A model generated the notes under the pieces. The model saw nothing but the letters and a program-made list of their open reading frames with translations, was not told the origin of the DNA and did not search any database. 64,000 nt of DNA. Origin: Epinephelus fuscoguttatus (lineage: Eukaryota; Chordata; Actinopteri; Perciformes; Serranidae). This document shows, one piece after another, positions 25,431 to 39,299 of the stretch; within the stretch, counting starts at the first letter, position 1, and every line of letters begins with the position of its first letter. Made by a program: the position numbers and the translations under genes. The DNA lies in the NCBI RefSeq assembly GCF_011397635.1, contig NC_064761.1, positions 30,297,643 to 30,361,642 of the forward strand. Reading direction: 5' to 3'.

Positions 25431-26680
25431 AGGCCCAATCCCAATCCATCCCCACCTCTTATCACTTAACCCTCCCTTCTGTTCACATCCAGGGGTAGGG
25501 TGTCCTGACTCTTGTTGGGGCAGAGTCCCCCAGGAATGAGTCCTAAATCATCAGTAAGAACCCCACTTGTGAATCTGAAAGCTTTTATGTGGCTTAAAAA
25601 AGGCAGTTGCTAATAAGTGGCTAAATGAGACTATAGAACGTCATTGCGCCAGACATGGCTCTACAGCTTCACTGTGGCAGGGATGTTACATCATGCGACC
25701 GTGATTTAGTTTGTTTATAGTCTAACATTAGCTTTTTACTTCTGCTGAATGCATTTAGGATTCAAAAATCAAGAAAGTGGTATTCATTTGTTAAAATTAT
25801 CTTGCTAAACAAAATGTGTACCATAAATGTTTGTTTGCCACAGAGCTTATTTTAAACAATAATCCTAAACCCAATGGAAAAATCCCATAGGCTTTTTGGT
25901 GAAGGAACCACAGAGATGCTAACTTTTGCATCGGCCTACAGAGAAACATCACCCCTACAGCTAGAGGGGTAGGGTGAAGTGTAAGGGCAGGTAGCTGTGC
26001 AAGCAACAAAAGAAACCAACAAATGTATTTCTCCTTAAGAAAGATTTAAAAATTATCGTTTCGTATTATGGTCCTTGCTCTATAACAGGCATAACAAAAG
26101 AAATCGCTAGTATGCCAGTGTCTCTGTAGATAACAAAATAGCCAGCTAGCATTACAATAATTATTACTGATTTGTGCTCAGCAGTCCCACATTTTGACAT
26201 ATTTACATGTTGCATTCCCCATATGACACCCAAAATTTAACTGAAGTCCAGCAGCAAAGTTGCTGCACTTGTTACCACTCCTCCAATATCAGTGCAACCT
26301 GGCAGGGTAGGAGCACGGACTGTTAACGTTAGCCTACATAGCACCACTAGTTGCCTGGTAATGAAGCAGTCTTCTTTTTTATTTGGTACCTTGTTTGATT
26401 GATAATTGCGTGACATAATTTGTGAATGAGTTGTGACAACCCTGACAACCACAAAAGGATGCCTATAGTCCAGGCAAGAGAAATCACCACTGCAGAAGAC
26501 GACATTTTCGCAATGTCCGGCCACACTCGTCATGTCTGTTTATGTAAACAGCAGCATACTGATGATGTATCAGGGTCTTGCAGGCTTGTCCCATTTCATA
26601 GGGGAAGTTTCCAACTGCTGAGTGGCAAATAAAAATGAGGGATAAGGGTAAATATGAAATGAGATAGGGCCCAAATGTCA
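25431..26680. mobile_element. Possible degenerate DNA transposon with imperfect ends
   Basis: The left end reads AGGCCCAATCCCAATCCATC with CACTTAACCCTCCC. The right end, inverted, reads GGGCCCTATCTCATTTCATA with TTACCCTTATCCCTC. The interior has GAGGGGTAGGGTGAAGTGTA. The loose inverted similarity and the CCCAATCCCA opening recall a fish non-autonomous DNA repeat, but no target duplication is visible and the ends are uncertain. Confidence 0.3.
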
Positions 26681-26689
26681 GCCTTAAAA

Positions 26690-28540
26690 AGTAGCCATAG
26701 TAAATCAACACCTTTCCCACACTCAATACAAAATGTGCACAGAGGCAGCATTATTTCAGGACTTGTTGGAGTTGTACTGGATTGATTTACAGTGTTTTAG
26801 CAGTCCTATTATTTGTGTCCACATACTGTCACTTGCCAACCTCACTGATGTAGAAAAGGCATTTAAAAATGACATGAAAAATGAAAATATATTTTTGCAC
26901 TTAAACGCAACTAATGCTCTATTATTGCACACTGATAAACTGTGAGAGCAGCAGAATTAAAGCCACAACACAGAAATGCATCACAAGCAGCAGGCCAATG
27001 GCAACAGTAAGACCATTACTGCTTCCTGCTGCACTTCCCTGCTGCTGGTTTCCCAGACTCTCTCACAAGATTGTCACCAAAAGCCTCTTCTTCACTCTTT
27101 TTTGTTGTTTTTCCTCCCTTTCTTGTTCCCTTTCTCCCATCTGGATCAAGGCTGAGAGAAGAATAACAAATGCATTTTGAGCCGAGAGAAAAGGGGGATG
27201 AATTTGGCGTGCTAAACAGGCAGGCTAAACCCATTACCTAAGTGTTCTTTATCTTCCCATATGCTTTTGTTGTTTAATCAGCTTTGTATCTCTCCAAATC
27301 CTGGATTGAGATAACAAACAAATGGATGAGCTCAACGTGCAGAGTAAGAAAGCTTTTTTGCTGGCACCTCAAATGCCAAAAGACTATCCCGGTGCTGCGC
27401 AGTGGTCAGAGCAGAAAACACAAGTGGGTCAGATTCTCTGATGTTTGGACCAGGCCAACATCCAGCTCTCCCTAAAATTACCTCCTCTACCTCCTCCCTG
27501 TTGTAAGGGAATGGACCCAGAGAGAGAGAGAGAGAGAGAGAGAGGGGAAGGGGGAGTAAAGCTGGAGCTCACAGATTTGCAATCTTCAGCCATGATTTCT
27601 CTCTGCTTCTTCTACATAAGAAAAGGAGGATTCTAGATTATCTCTGGCACTCAAAGCCAGAGAGAGTTGAAGACTCACTGAATTCAGAGAGGACTTTACT
27701 GCCAATGTGGTTGTACAATAGCCACAATCATTATCAGATTTACTTTGGGGTTTCTTAAAATATGGTTGGTGTCTGTTGCTGCTATATTCTGACCACAAAG
27801 ATCTAAAGGTGACAGTGAAGTTAGTCAGAGTGACTTATTATGTTGCTTTGTTTATTTAGTTAACAGGCTTTCTTTACATCTTTATATTTTCAGAACATAT
27901 TGTGGTGAGTAACTATGGTAATTCATTTTGAAGTGAGCCTTAAATGACACATTTTAAAGTCTCTATATCATCAACTTCTATCTGTCATATAGGGCGATTA
28001 AACAATTACAATAATTATCTAAATATACAACCCATTCTCAGTCGCTGAAATCCGGCTATTAGTCAGTGACTTCTAGTGTCAGACACCAATAAAAAAAAGC
28101 CATCCTTTCACGTCAACTGGTCGCTGCTATTGTTTAACCGTGCCTGACAGCATCAGGGTGAAACACAGCGGGACAACAACGACAGTTAAGGCGGCAGAAG
28201 TTGGAGTAGTGTGGGCAGGAGGGGTGGTGGATGGGTCCAACAGCCACCAACTTTCACCCAGGAGGCCGCTGTTCACCTCCTATAAAACTGTAAAGTCAAA
28301 CTCTGTGTTTTAGTTGCCTAAACCCAATCACGTGCATGTGTTGTTGAAGGAAAAAAAACATCAATTTGCGGTCACAGATCACATGATATTTTTTTTCTTG
28401 GTACTTGCAGTTGTAAGTTTGACATTCACTCTACTTTCAGATTTAAGTTGCTACATGCCTCACTAGACAAGACAAGACCTGACTCTGACCACTCTAAAGT
28501 CAAAGCTAAAAATTGTCCAACTTTACACTGCATAGTCTAC
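26690..28540. other. Gene-free; (AG)n at 27,520-27,544
   Basis: No gene was recognised. A 12-unit AG run is present. The remainder is unique-looking; the frames present are short and overlapping. Confidence 0.5.
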
Positions 28541-28542
28541 AC

Positions 28543-28877
28543 CAGTGGTTCCCAACTGGTCCAGCCACGGGGTCCAGATTTGTCCTTAGTTAGTCATTAG
28601 TTTGAGGTCCACAGAGTTTAATACATTCAGTGTCATACTTGTGTTTGGCCATGTCAGATCTAGTTTGCTGTCTCTGTCAAGTAACTGTCCATTGGTCACT
28701 CATTCTACAGCAGGAAATGGCATTTCAAAATAAAAAGCTCTGTGCCGGAAATTCACTGTACTTCAAAAATAAAGTGTGTTTCTTACAAACTTGACACATT
28801 GGCAAGTCACTTGCGCTCCATTCAGAATGAACCCATGACTCCATTTTGGATCGTGACCCACCAGTTGGGAACCACTG
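28543..28877 (-). mobile_element. hAT-type MITE, copy 3, opposite orientation, 8-bp TSD with one mismatch
   Basis: Both ends are intact (CAGTGGTTCCCAACTGG at left and CCAGTTGGGAACCACTG at right). The flanking octamers are GTCTACAC and CTCTACAC, differing at one base. Read on the minus strand, it keeps ATGGCCAAACACAAGTATGA, then a frame MAKHKYDTECIKLCGP before a stop, matching copies 1 and 2. A hAT transposase-derived, internally deleted family is the best explanation. Confidence 0.88.
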
Positions 28878-28894
28878 CTCTACACAATTATTGT

Positions 28895-29145
28895 TTTTTA
28901 TTTAATTTAATTGAACATCTAAATGTGGGAGTATTTCATGTGCTCTCTTTTTTTTTTCTTTTATTTCCACTTGGTTTAAACTGCAAAAGGTTATACTTTT
29001 TAAATTTTGTATCTCTGGTATCACTTGCCTGCACTTTGCACTTCAAAAATTATAAATCTTTTTTTTATTACTCTGTAAAGCACATTGAATTGCCCTGGTG
29101 AATGAAATGTGCTATATAAATAAAATTGCCTTGCCTTGCTGATGT
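28895..29145 (+). mobile_element. LINE/SINE 3'-tail fragment
   Basis: Ends in CTGTAAAGCACATTGAATTG, then TGAAATGTGCTATATAAATA, AAATTGCC and iterated TTGCC. This arrangement (AAAGCAC...GTGCTATATAAATAAA plus short iterated tail) is typical of fish L2-like LINE 3' ends and the SINEs that use them. A related inverse fragment lies at 63,905-64,000. Confidence 0.6.
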
Positions 29146-29149
29146 TCTT

Positions 29150-31290
29150 GTTTGTCTGCTGTTTGGTGCTGGCCAAATAGTGTAAAGTTGGTTTTTAAAG
29201 CTTTTTCATTGAAAATAATTGCCTGCTGCTGCCAAAAACAACTCTGTGAGCGGAGAGGGTGAACTAAAACAATGAAATTGAGACCATAAAACCAAAACAG
29301 TGAGCTGAAAATGCTCAAACACTCCGTAGAGCTGAGAGGAACTGCATCAGCGGGTTCGTCACCATGACCAACTTCTTACACATTACACATTGTTAATTAG
29401 AAATATTGATTATGGTCACTTGACATGGACTTTGTATGTGCTTTTTGTTGTACAGTCATCTAAGACATTGTTCCAGGGTTTTATTCATCTCGGTAGTTGG
29501 CCTTTTGCTGAAATCATACTCAATCTATTACGTCTAAGACTGCTAATTTCAAAATCTGAATTTGTATCACTATTAATTTTGTACTAACATTTACCTTCAC
29601 ACACAAAAAGTTTGTGTAAATCAGTTTCAAACTTCAATTCCATCATAAGTACAGTCATCTTCAGGATTCAACATGCTGTTGAAAACAATTCACCAACTAT
29701 CAAAAGCAGCACGAAACATATTGCATCACTTGTCAAAGTGTTGAGAGCGCAGAAGTTCCTCTGAGTGACACCTAAACTCATCATTGACGGAAAAAAAGCA
29801 AACACACACAGACACAATTCTGCTCAGACCAGAGGAAGTGATGATAAGAGTGGGTGCAGGCGACCTCAATGTGCATCTCACAGTTGAATTCCCCCAGGGT
29901 AGAGGGGCTCATCGCCCCTTCGTGTTCCCCCCATCAGCTACACACCCCTGCAATACACACGCTGACACACACATACACACAGTCTGGGAATGCTGGGGAA
30001 AATAGCCCTCATTTATTATTGCCACACTCCCTCGTCTCGTCCCCTCGGTTCAGCGGGTGCGCCGCCAAAGCACGTCTTCCACTGCCAATGTCACACAATT
30101 ACCTCTTAACTGCTCAAACAAATAGAGCGACCCAGAGAGTGACATCAAATCAAAACTGTCACAGGTGATTGAGTCTAGTCATCAAGGCGGCCCGCCCGCT
30201 ACCTGTCAGGAGAGTGAGGGAATGAAAGGAAGAGGGAGAGAACAGGGAGAATGTGATAGCAGCTTTATAATAGACCCCTAATAATGTATAAACACCCCCA
30301 CTCTTTTTTTTTTTTTTTTGCTCCACTCATATTAAAGTTGGGCACAGAGTGCACGATGCCCTCCTTTTCAGCCGCTCCGCTCCCTCTCGGGACTCAGGAT
30401 GGAGAGAAATGGCTGTGAATGGAGTAATGATAGGGAAAATGATAGAGGGGAGATTGAAATTTCCATCCTCTCTGAACCATGCCGGCTCTGCTCCTGAAAA
30501 GACATTGGCTGCTAATGGGGTTAGATCACACGCATGAGAGTTTGAGGCCTGAGTGATGTTGGCTGTTGATACTCTCGACACCAAAAAAAAACAACACTTT
30601 GAAGAGGAAAACTCCCTTAAGGTTTGGGCATAAAGTGATAGTCCCCAGATTCCTGCAAACTGTTTAGATTGCACTCTGCACAGGAAGTCACATGTGGATC
30701 CAGACAGCGACTGATGGTCTCGTGTAGCTGTGATACAGAGGACGCAAACAGGAGCATCAGAGATAGACAAAAAACAAAACAGAGAAATAAAGAGCGTGAG
30801 CAAAGGGTTGAGCAAGAGCAAGCCAAGGGGACATTAGGGACATGATGATGTTGTCAGTGTCTGATGTAAATTGGAGAATGACACAGTCAACAGACACGGC
30901 TGGCTGCTCGCCGCGGCAACACGCCGGGGCCGTGACACTGACAAATGGAATATTTCAAAGGACTTAATCAGAGGAAATGGGGTTTGGTCTGCAGGTGACA
31001 CGAGTCCCGCTCCAGCGCTCACAAAAAGAAAACTGATTGCCTGCCTTGAAACCCCCACCATCTCTCTATTTCTCTGTGTGTCTGTCTGTCTCTCTGCCGC
31101 CTATCTGATTCTCACTGTTTCCCTGTCCCCACTCGCCTCAGCCACTCCAATACAAGTGGGGGGTTTACCATGAGCATGTAGTTCAATTAGATTCAATCAG
31201 AGATAGCCTGTGAGAGACGTGCCGATAAAGTCGATGCAGAACTGCAGTATACGGTAGACTGAATCATTCTGCAGACCTATACCTCTGTGT
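29150..31290. other. Gene-free; conserved-looking stretches at 29,980-30,560 and 30,870-31,190
   Basis: Contains a poly-T run at 30,304-30,319 and no gene. Two stretches are non-repetitive and information-dense: GAAATGGCTGTGAATGGAGT, AATGATAGGGAAAATGATAG and GACATTGGCTGCTAATGGGG in the first; GGACTTAATCAGAGGAAATG in the second. A 164-codon minus-strand frame overlaps this zone but is not protein-like enough to call. Confidence 0.35.
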
Positions 31291-31299
31291 TCGTAGACT

Positions 31300-31930
31300 G
31301 TATGAGTGGCTGCATTAAAGTTATTACAATTTATCCTGAGGAGAACATGAATGTCTGTACCAAAGTTCATGTCAATCCATCCAACAACTGTAGATATATT
31401 TTAACTCAAACCACATATGTGAACTTCATAGTGGGGCTAGTGGAAAATTCTAGGAATCTAGGAATAATGAATGTCTGTGCCACAGTTAGTGCAAGAGCAT
31501 CAAGTATTTGGATTAATCCTCTGAGGACTATGAATATCTGCAGTTTAGACAATCAATCCAATAGCATTATAAATGTATTAAATAAATGAAAATTTCAACT
31601 GAGTGATGGCATCGTATATAATACATTGACTGAGGAGAACATGAATGTCTGTACCAAAGTTCATGTCAGTCCATCCAACAAGCTGTTGATATATGTTAAC
31701 TCAAAAACATATGTCAACTTCATGGTGACACTGGGCATCGATATATAATACCTTTATATTGACTAACATAAGTATTTGGATTAATCCTCTGAGGACTATG
31801 AATATCTGCACCAAATTTCATGACAATCAATCCAATAGCTGTTGATACATCTTACTAAAAACAAAAATGTCAACTTCATGGTGACACTGGGCATCGATAT
31901 ATAATACCTTTATATTGACTAACATAATCC
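31300..31930. repeat. Interspersed repeat with internal tandem duplication (about 156-bp period)
   Basis: The phrase CTGGGCATCGATATATAATA then CCTTTATATTGACTAACATA occurs at 31,731 and again about 156 bp later. The phrase GAACATGAATGTCTGTACCA then AAGTTCATGTCA occurs at about 31,345 and 31,640, with the variant GACTATGAATATCTGCACCA at 31,794. A more diverged piece is at 32,430-32,530 (GGACCATGAATGTCTGCACA). This is a known style of dispersed fish repeat with nested duplications; the family is not identified. Confidence 0.7.
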
Positions 31931-32649
31931 TGTATCAAGTAGAATCAAAATGTCTTTAGTCAAACAATACTCCGGAGCTCTCCTCTCAGTGAACAGTCAG
32001 TTCAATGCTGCCTGTTAAAGCTTGAGCTAACACAACAGTAGCTGTTACACAGTCTCAACAAACTCATTACAACGCTGAAACAGCTTAACACTATCGTAAA
32101 AACCATTAATAACCGCAAGGTGGCATTGACTGTGTGGTGCTAACAGTTAGCCCTGTCACTGTGTGTGCAGCCAGCGGACTCTCACAACTGTCCTCAGCAT
32201 GGAGCTCACACTCTCACAGCAGCTACAACCCATACAGTCTGTGATGTGGTGAAGCTGAGCAAGGTATATTTGATGGAGTTTGTAGTTAAGCGTGCTGAGA
32301 TGCCATGAAAACGAAAGTATGGCTACACTGCACACCACTCCATTCACATTGTGGGTATTAAATGGATTAGTCTACTGGCTTTGGTATCATTGTGAGGGTA
32401 CTGCTATCAATAAAAACAATACTCAAGCCCTACTAGGCATCCTCTGGGGACCATGAATGTCTGCACAAAAGATTTATCCAAACGTTGCTAAGATATTCCA
32501 GTCTGGAGTAAAGTCATCCATCCCTGGAGCCTCTAGCATGGCTAAAGCTGACCATGAAGAAAAGTCAACACCTACATTGTTGTATACTGTCATGTACTTC
32601 ATAGTACAATGCTAACATAGTATGTAAGCATGCACAATAACACTGTGTC

Positions 32650-35600
32650 TGTACACTTTGCTCATCTCACTGCACCGCAGGTCACCACACAGAGCTAGAT
32701 CAACAGTGATAGATCTCCCTGCTTATAACCCGAGGAGAGGTGGGGGCATCCTGGTCGATGCAGGGGAAGGACAACAAGAGGAGGGGGGAACAACATTAGT
32801 AACGACGGATGAGGAGATGAAAAGAACACCTCCAGGAAGAAAGTTAAGTTTATTTAACTTTGTGCAGCCTGCTTCATTGTGTGAGTAAAACAAGAACAGA
32901 GTTAGTCCCGAAGATTTCAGAGTTCAGTGACAACAAGCAGGACTCTCCTGCTGGTAATTAGCCTTGTTCAAAACTGCCACCCGGAAAGTAGCAGCAAAAC
33001 CCCAAAAAACTGAAATCCATCTCCCAACTCCTTTATTTTCAGGGCCAAGCATGGCAGTGCCACCAGAAGCTGCTTGCATCTATGAGATTGGTGATTTGGT
33101 GCCTCAAGTCCAGTAGCCCCACGCCGGGTATGAATCACGGCAAGGGGCCGCTGCCCTGTCACAGCGGCTACAGATCAATGATAATTACCACCTTGACATG
33201 AGTACGCTTATTACTGAACAGGATCAGGGACAGGGGCCCGAGCTGTGGTGGCCGTAGGGCCCGATCGATACTCCAGGAATAATGGCTCTCTGGGGCCCTA
33301 GATTGGACTTTGCCACTAAACAAGCCATTACAGCCGCACGCATGACAGCTTAGGTCTAGATATGCGTCCTAACTCTCCTTCTCCTGGAGGCCTCTCTCTT
33401 AGAGCCCGCCTCACTATGGCTCCCACATGCCTCAGTACTCAATCTTGTCATGGGCTGTTATGGGCAGGCGAGACACATGCCTCTGGCTTTGAGACGTGTT
33501 AACCAGAAGTGAGTGATTGGGGGAAGCATGCTGCTACAACACAATGTGCTCCTGTGCAACACGCCGGTAAAAGGGGCCTTGCAATGTGACCTGATGATTG
33601 CCACTGAGTATAGAGATCAAACACAGCTGTAGCCGTGTGTGTACACATGAACGTACACACAAACAAAACGCACACAAAAGCAAGCACATCAATGCGTCTA
33701 AGCGATGCTGATCCGTCTATGGCAGCCCTCATCTTCTTTTCTCTTTGATTTTTACCATTTCCCTCCTCCAGATCCCTTGTTTTTTTCCCTCTCCTTTTTT
33801 AATCCGGTCATACCTGTAATCGGGCTCTGCGACAGGAAACTTCAGAGAATCAATTAGTCCTCGCCTCATCCGGGAGCCAAGACGATTCCTCTCGACTTGA
33901 GCCGCAAACTCCTTCTATCAGGAGTCATTCTGCCTGCCTAACACCCAGACTCCTCTCTCCTGAGCCCGGATAGGTTTGACTCTAAGCCTCTAAAACGTTG
34001 ACAACCCAAAGCGCCTTTCTCTCGGCAAGCCCTAACCGCCTGCCTCACCCCGGCCCCTTCTCCTCTTTCTAACAGTCGTTGCTGCTAAATAAAGAAGGAT
34101 TTGTTTTTCCTCCACGGCAGAACTGTGATAATGATGCCGCGTTACGGCGTTTCATCCACAATTTAATAAACAGTCCCTTTTAAAAGAACTCAAACTACAT
34201 CTTGCACCAAAGCTCGATAAGAGTGGCTGGGAGAGGAGAAGCTGGTGACTCCGGCCTCTCTTTGTCCCCGCGAAGTTAGCCACTAAAGAGGCAGCATTGT
34301 GGACGGTGTTGTGTTTAAATGCCGCCACATGGCACAAAAGGAAACCTGGGACTCTTCTGCTGGCTACAGCAGGCCCTCGAGTTGAGTCTGGAACAAACAG
34401 AACATTGAGGGGTCAGATTTAATCCCCCCGCCCCTGCCTTTTGTATTCAGATTAAAGACTAAGGAGGATTTGCAGGAGCCTGGAGTCTCTTGTTAAAAGA
34501 CTGTGTTCTCCACTTAACCTGCAATTTACCTGTCACTTAAGCCTGCTGCAGCGATCATCCACACCTCTGGTAGTGAAAGGGGCTGTGATTTTGCTGTGTT
34601 TTTTTTTTCTTTCTCACAACTCCAAAGAAAGGCTTTATGTTCACTTGAGCATAATGAATTCCCTGACAGATGCTGATTACAGCAGCAGCAGCAGTTTGTG
34701 AAAGATACTTAACACTTTTGGAATAAACAGACTGCCACTACACACGTGCATACACACACAAACACACACACAAGTCTTCCTCTAATAAATGAGAAATCAC
34801 TGCTTGACCAGTCAGACTGTTCTGATGAGGTTGAACTCAGTGTGTATTCTCCAGAGTGCCGTGAGAGAGATGCCTGCAGGACACGGAGCCGAAACATATT
34901 GTGAAGCCTCTTGACTTGATTTGTATTGCCAACCCTCCTCATCTGCTCTACTGAAAAAATCCTGCCATGGAAACCTGACCTTCTTTTTCCCTCCATAACC
35001 CTCTCACAGTGGCCAAGCGTGATTCATCTCCCCTAAACCAAGTCAGGGCAGTGAATGAAACTGCCGCCATCATTCTACCCCACCTCATCCATTTCATCCT
35101 CTCTTGTGAGTTGTCCTGCCCTGCGCTGGACGGTCATAACGCCCCTCTAAATCTTCCTCCTGAACAGAGCTCGCTAGGTCCACGGCGGCAGTAAAGTGGA
35201 CCATTCGTTTTCACAGCACAGCCAAAAGGAGTAATGGGAGTGATGTTGAGACATTATCAGTCACTTACTGGCTGCCAAAGCTCTGTGAGCTGCCCCTTTA
35301 AAAAAAAAAGCATGTGCAGATGCCCACCAAACAACCGCACAGCTCTTGATGGAGCTTTACACAAGTCTTTGATACGTCCCTTAATCTCCACTAAACTATC
35401 CCACTGGTTTTAACACCCTTACGCATTAGCCTATGTCTTATAACTTAAGAGTTTATCGTTACGCGCTAAATTTAGACGCCCTTTCTTAAGACTCAAGGCA
35501 GCTCGGGAGCTGTGTGCATACAGCGTGCAAAATTATAAACCTTCTGGAACTCTCATTGTTTTAGGAATCAGTACCTTCTGCTGTTGAGCCATAACAGATT

Positions 35601-35990
35601 AAAACAGTTTGGAGGAACAATCAGCTGGATGGAGGAGATAATTTTTCACTTGGTTTGTGTGGACGCTCAAATCAAAAGAAAGCAAAACTCTTTCGATAAG
35701 CCCGAAGTGGAGGGCAGGGCCAAAAACAGAAGTCATGCTGAAACCCTCTTCTTGATTTCTTCGTGTTAAAGAAGATCGCTGTCTGCTGTGCTTTATTTTT
35801 AGAACATTTCCCCGTCCTCCTCCTACTTTTCTCTCCTTTTCCACGTCCCTTCTTATCCCCCTCTCAGCCGAGTCTGTTCTCTCTGGTGCCTGTGAGGCTT
35901 GCCGTCTTTATTCTGGAGGAACCCACCTGTCTGCCTGCACATCAAACCCATCCCCGGTGGGCTTCTGTGTTAAATTCCAAAGTTAAAACC
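32650..35990. promoter_or_regulatory. Candidate conserved non-coding interval (best part 33,150-34,480)
   Basis: About 3 kb with few repeats. Notable words are TCAATGATAATTACCACC, ATTACTGAACAGGATCAGGG and GATCGATACTCCAGGAATAA. A (CAG)n-like run lies at 34,681-34,695 and a CA-rich run at 34,748-34,773. Short frames exist on both strands (a 76-codon one at 32,658-32,888 ends at a donor-like GTGAGTAA) but none is recognised. Confidence 0.3.
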
Positions 35991-35999
35991 CATTACTGA

Positions 36000-36782
36000 G
36001 CTATCAGCCCACTCATAATGCTGTCTAACGACCTCATTTCCCTAAGTGTTCGCCCTGTCAGTCACCAGAGGCCCTGTCAGCTCGGCCGCCCATGTCCGAG
36101 GGTCCCGGCTGCTCTGAGGCATCACCGCCACCGCCGCCGCGCGCACCTCTTCTCAGCCCGTCCTCATCAAAAACAGGATAGAACGCTCAATCTCTGAAAA
36201 CATGTCAAGGCAAAGTGACTGGGGACACAGGGGGTAAGAGACTTTGGAATGAAAGTGCCGGGTATTTCATTTACCATATCCACTCTATTAGTCAGAGCGG
36301 CACAGTCAATCAGGGGCCCATTTTGATTCGAGGGGAGTCAGGGGAGGGAGAATTGGGACACGGCAAAATGGCTGACGGTCACGGCGTGGCTATTCCAGCT
36401 CAGCTCAAATCAGTTTGAGGAGTTGGTGTGTATAAAATGGATTATTACCATTCGGATCCAAAACGTCACCGCCTGTCCTTGTTAGCCGAGGAGGCCCGCA
36501 CTGAGCATGTGCACGGAGGAGAAGTGACGAGAGGGGACGAGAGGGTCGTAGTCGTGTGTTCGTGCATGTGTGCTGTCTGCTCACTGTCTCCTCCCCAGGT
36601 CTCCCAGCGTACCTTTCTGTGAAATCATTTGGTAAATATGGAAAGGGGCCCCTAGGCCACACAGGCCTGGCCCCTCTTTAGGAGTGGATAATTGACTCCT
36701 TTTCCTCCTTGATAATTCATTGCTTGCATATGCCAGCTAATACATCAGCTGAAAACTGCCATGGCCCTCATCTCCCCTGACA

Positions 36783-36814
<32 letters not shown>

Positions 36815-37320
36815 TACACACACACACCACCCAGAGGAATGAGCGACTGTGGAGAGCATAAAAAATGGGGATGACAAATGGGAGCACTTCTAGATCTATG
36901 AATGAATTATGTCTTCTAAATACCTTGAGCAGAGGCAACTGTCAGCCGGCATCTATACTAATCTGGGACAAAATATGACCAGCTCCGCATTAAAAAGGAG
37001 GGAGCAGGGCTGCTAGAGAATGAGGCGAGAAATGAACGAGCAATCAGGCCATTAAAATGTGGTGTCTGATTCAGCTTTGGTGGACATTTGCACATTTATC
37101 ATGAGATGGAAATATCCTCCCCCTTTTGTCATTTTAATACGGCCCCTTCCATTGAAATAGATTAGGATTATTCCAACAGGACAGAGATATCATTTGTTTT
37201 ACAATAGCCGAGTCAGCACTCACAACAGTCATTAGGAATTAGATCAAGCTGGCTGCTGTTTGGAGGGACACTTTGCAAACTGAAAAGACGGATAAAATTA
37301 ATGGCACTTCACTTCAAGAG
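36000..37320. promoter_or_regulatory. Strong-looking candidate enhancer block
   Basis: Split by a CA microsatellite at 36,790-36,828. The left part holds GGATAATTGACTCC and TTCATTGCTTGCATATGCC, the latter resembling a SOX/POU composite. The right part holds AGATTAGGATTATTCC, with the OTX/bicoid-class core GGATTA at 37,165-37,170, plus several TAAT cores. It is non-repetitive and lacks a credible coding frame. OTX-type sites would fit a midbrain gene such as dmbx1, but this is inference. Confidence 0.38.
36790..36828. repeat. (CA)n microsatellite
   Basis: About 19 CA units with one TA interruption. Confidence 0.95.
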
Positions 37321-39285
37321 GTGGGATGTTAAACGCCTGTTCTACCCGACAACAGAGGTGGGACGGAAAGACAAATGGCTTATACAAGACGCCGGGGCAA
37401 ACTGTATACGAGGCGGGCCGGTGTATAGGAAGTTCAGCGTGCATGAAGCACATGGGGTCACTCACCTGGTGATGATTATGTTCACAGAGGAGGTCAAAGA
37501 CACTGTAACCTTGCTATTGTTCTATCTTTTGAATATCTGGGAGTGTAGTGTATTACCTGTGGGAAATGTATTTTTCAGGCGACGGTTCAGAGACGACCTG
37601 GCTGTGGTTCGGGGCCGCAGGAGGATCACTGCATCCCTCTGAAACTCAGTGAGCTGCAGGCAGGAGGAGGCGCCAAGGACGGTGCAGTGCAGCCGGGCAC
37701 TTTGAACAAGCGCAGTTAGAGGCCGTGGTGCGTTCAAGGTCCAAATACTTTGGATATGGAGAAGTACAAATTCAGAAAACTGATCCAGCCAACCAGAAAT
37801 AAGGAAATAAGCAAAATTTACACTGCTTTAAAGAGTTAATTGTGTCACTTACAGGAACATAAGATCAAGGCACAAATACAAAATCCATATAATTACATAC
37901 CAAAACAATAACATATAAGGACAACACTGTGGTGGTTTGTGAAAGGTCAATATTCTGAGATACTACATGGCCATTTCTTCAAAGCCTGCTTGAAAATGTT
38001 CTCTGCCTCATCCAGTTTAAGATACTGGCACATTATTCTATTGAACTATAAATCTAAAAGGAATAAAATTTGTTGAGCTACATCTTGTTGAGCAGCTCTG
38101 TTTGTCTCTGAAGTGATTAAAGCAGATGTACATATATTTGGGGACCTCATTATGAACAATTTTATGTGTAAGTCCCAACTTGATTTCTAAGAGTCTTCTA
38201 TCAATGGGAAGCCAATTAAGTTTACAAGTTTAATAAATCTGGAGTGTTACCTTACATCTTCTTTTGACAGAATATTCCTATTAAGAATTGTTACAGATAT
38301 TTTTAAGACACAAAACGCTGTTTCATCCATAAAAAAGTTCATGACCTTATCAGTTCTAAAAAAATAAATAATAAAACTGTATCTACTCCTTCACCCTCAT
38401 TATTTTTTTTTAATCCTTTTAAGAATATTCAAATATTTTCATTTCAAAAGTCCAGCAACTACTGGATTTCCCCTACTTTACTTCACTGACAGGTCCATTC
38501 TCATTATGTCCACTGTAGGTTTAACACCACATTCATAGGCCTAGTAGTAGAATTAAGGGCGAGACACCCCCCTCAATATTTAGAGCATGTGCATTTGCAA
38601 CTGCTACCACCCCCAACACCATCACCAACACCACTAAATTAAAATATGAAAGTAGCACACTTTTATTTTGACAAAATTAAAGACATTTATACCAAAACTG
38701 ATGCTTAAAGGAAACAAAAATGGTGCATAGAACTCATGTCATGTGTCACCCTATGTTACTTCACATTACATGCATTATTATGTAGACCTACAGTGGAGCT
38801 CAAACATGTGAAGTAGCACAGGGGGGACTTTAAATCTGCACTTTCTATGAACGACTCTACTCTCAGCTGCCAGTTTATAAGTACATTTAACTGTCTAATA
38901 CAGCAGCCCTGCTATAATACTGAGAAGTGTCTTTAATTTTGATAATGTGTCCATCTCATATCAATGAGGATGGCATAACATTATGAATATCTGTTAGTAT
39001 AACGCAACACAAAACAGCAACAGCTTAGTAAACTGTAACTGAGTGTGATTTCCAGAGAGATTTAAAGGACCAAAGCACGACAGATTGCATGGTCGGGTAG
39101 AAGAGTGAAGCTTTTGGAGAGAATTATAAGTGCTGGGCTGGATTTTGTCATCATTTCTAATTAAATATGAATTAATATAATATCAGAGCCGAAGACTGAA
39201 TCAAAACAAACCCAGTATGTGGTCTTACCTCGACGTGAAGACGACCATCTTCACTTGGAGTGGAAACACTATGTGAATGGCGACA
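37321..39285. other. Gene-free, AT-rich; dispersed repeat copy at 38,560-38,740
   Basis: A 113-codon plus-strand frame at 37,301-37,642 overlaps the preceding block and is not recognised as a protein. From 37,750 the DNA is AT-rich. Bases 38,560-38,740 match the repeat at 18,010 (CTCAATATTTAGAGCATGTG; TTTTATTTTGACAAAATTAA). Nothing else is seen. Confidence 0.45.
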
Positions 39286-39299
39286 CTGCCCTCTAGTGG
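39286..39299 (-). promoter_or_regulatory. CTCF-type core motif (minus orientation)
   Basis: The reverse complement reads CCACTAGAGGGCAG, matching every position of CCASYAGRGGGCRS. It lies at the right edge of the repeat- and element-rich gene-free interval, 5 kb beyond the 3' end of tmem275. Function is inferred from the motif only. Confidence 0.6.
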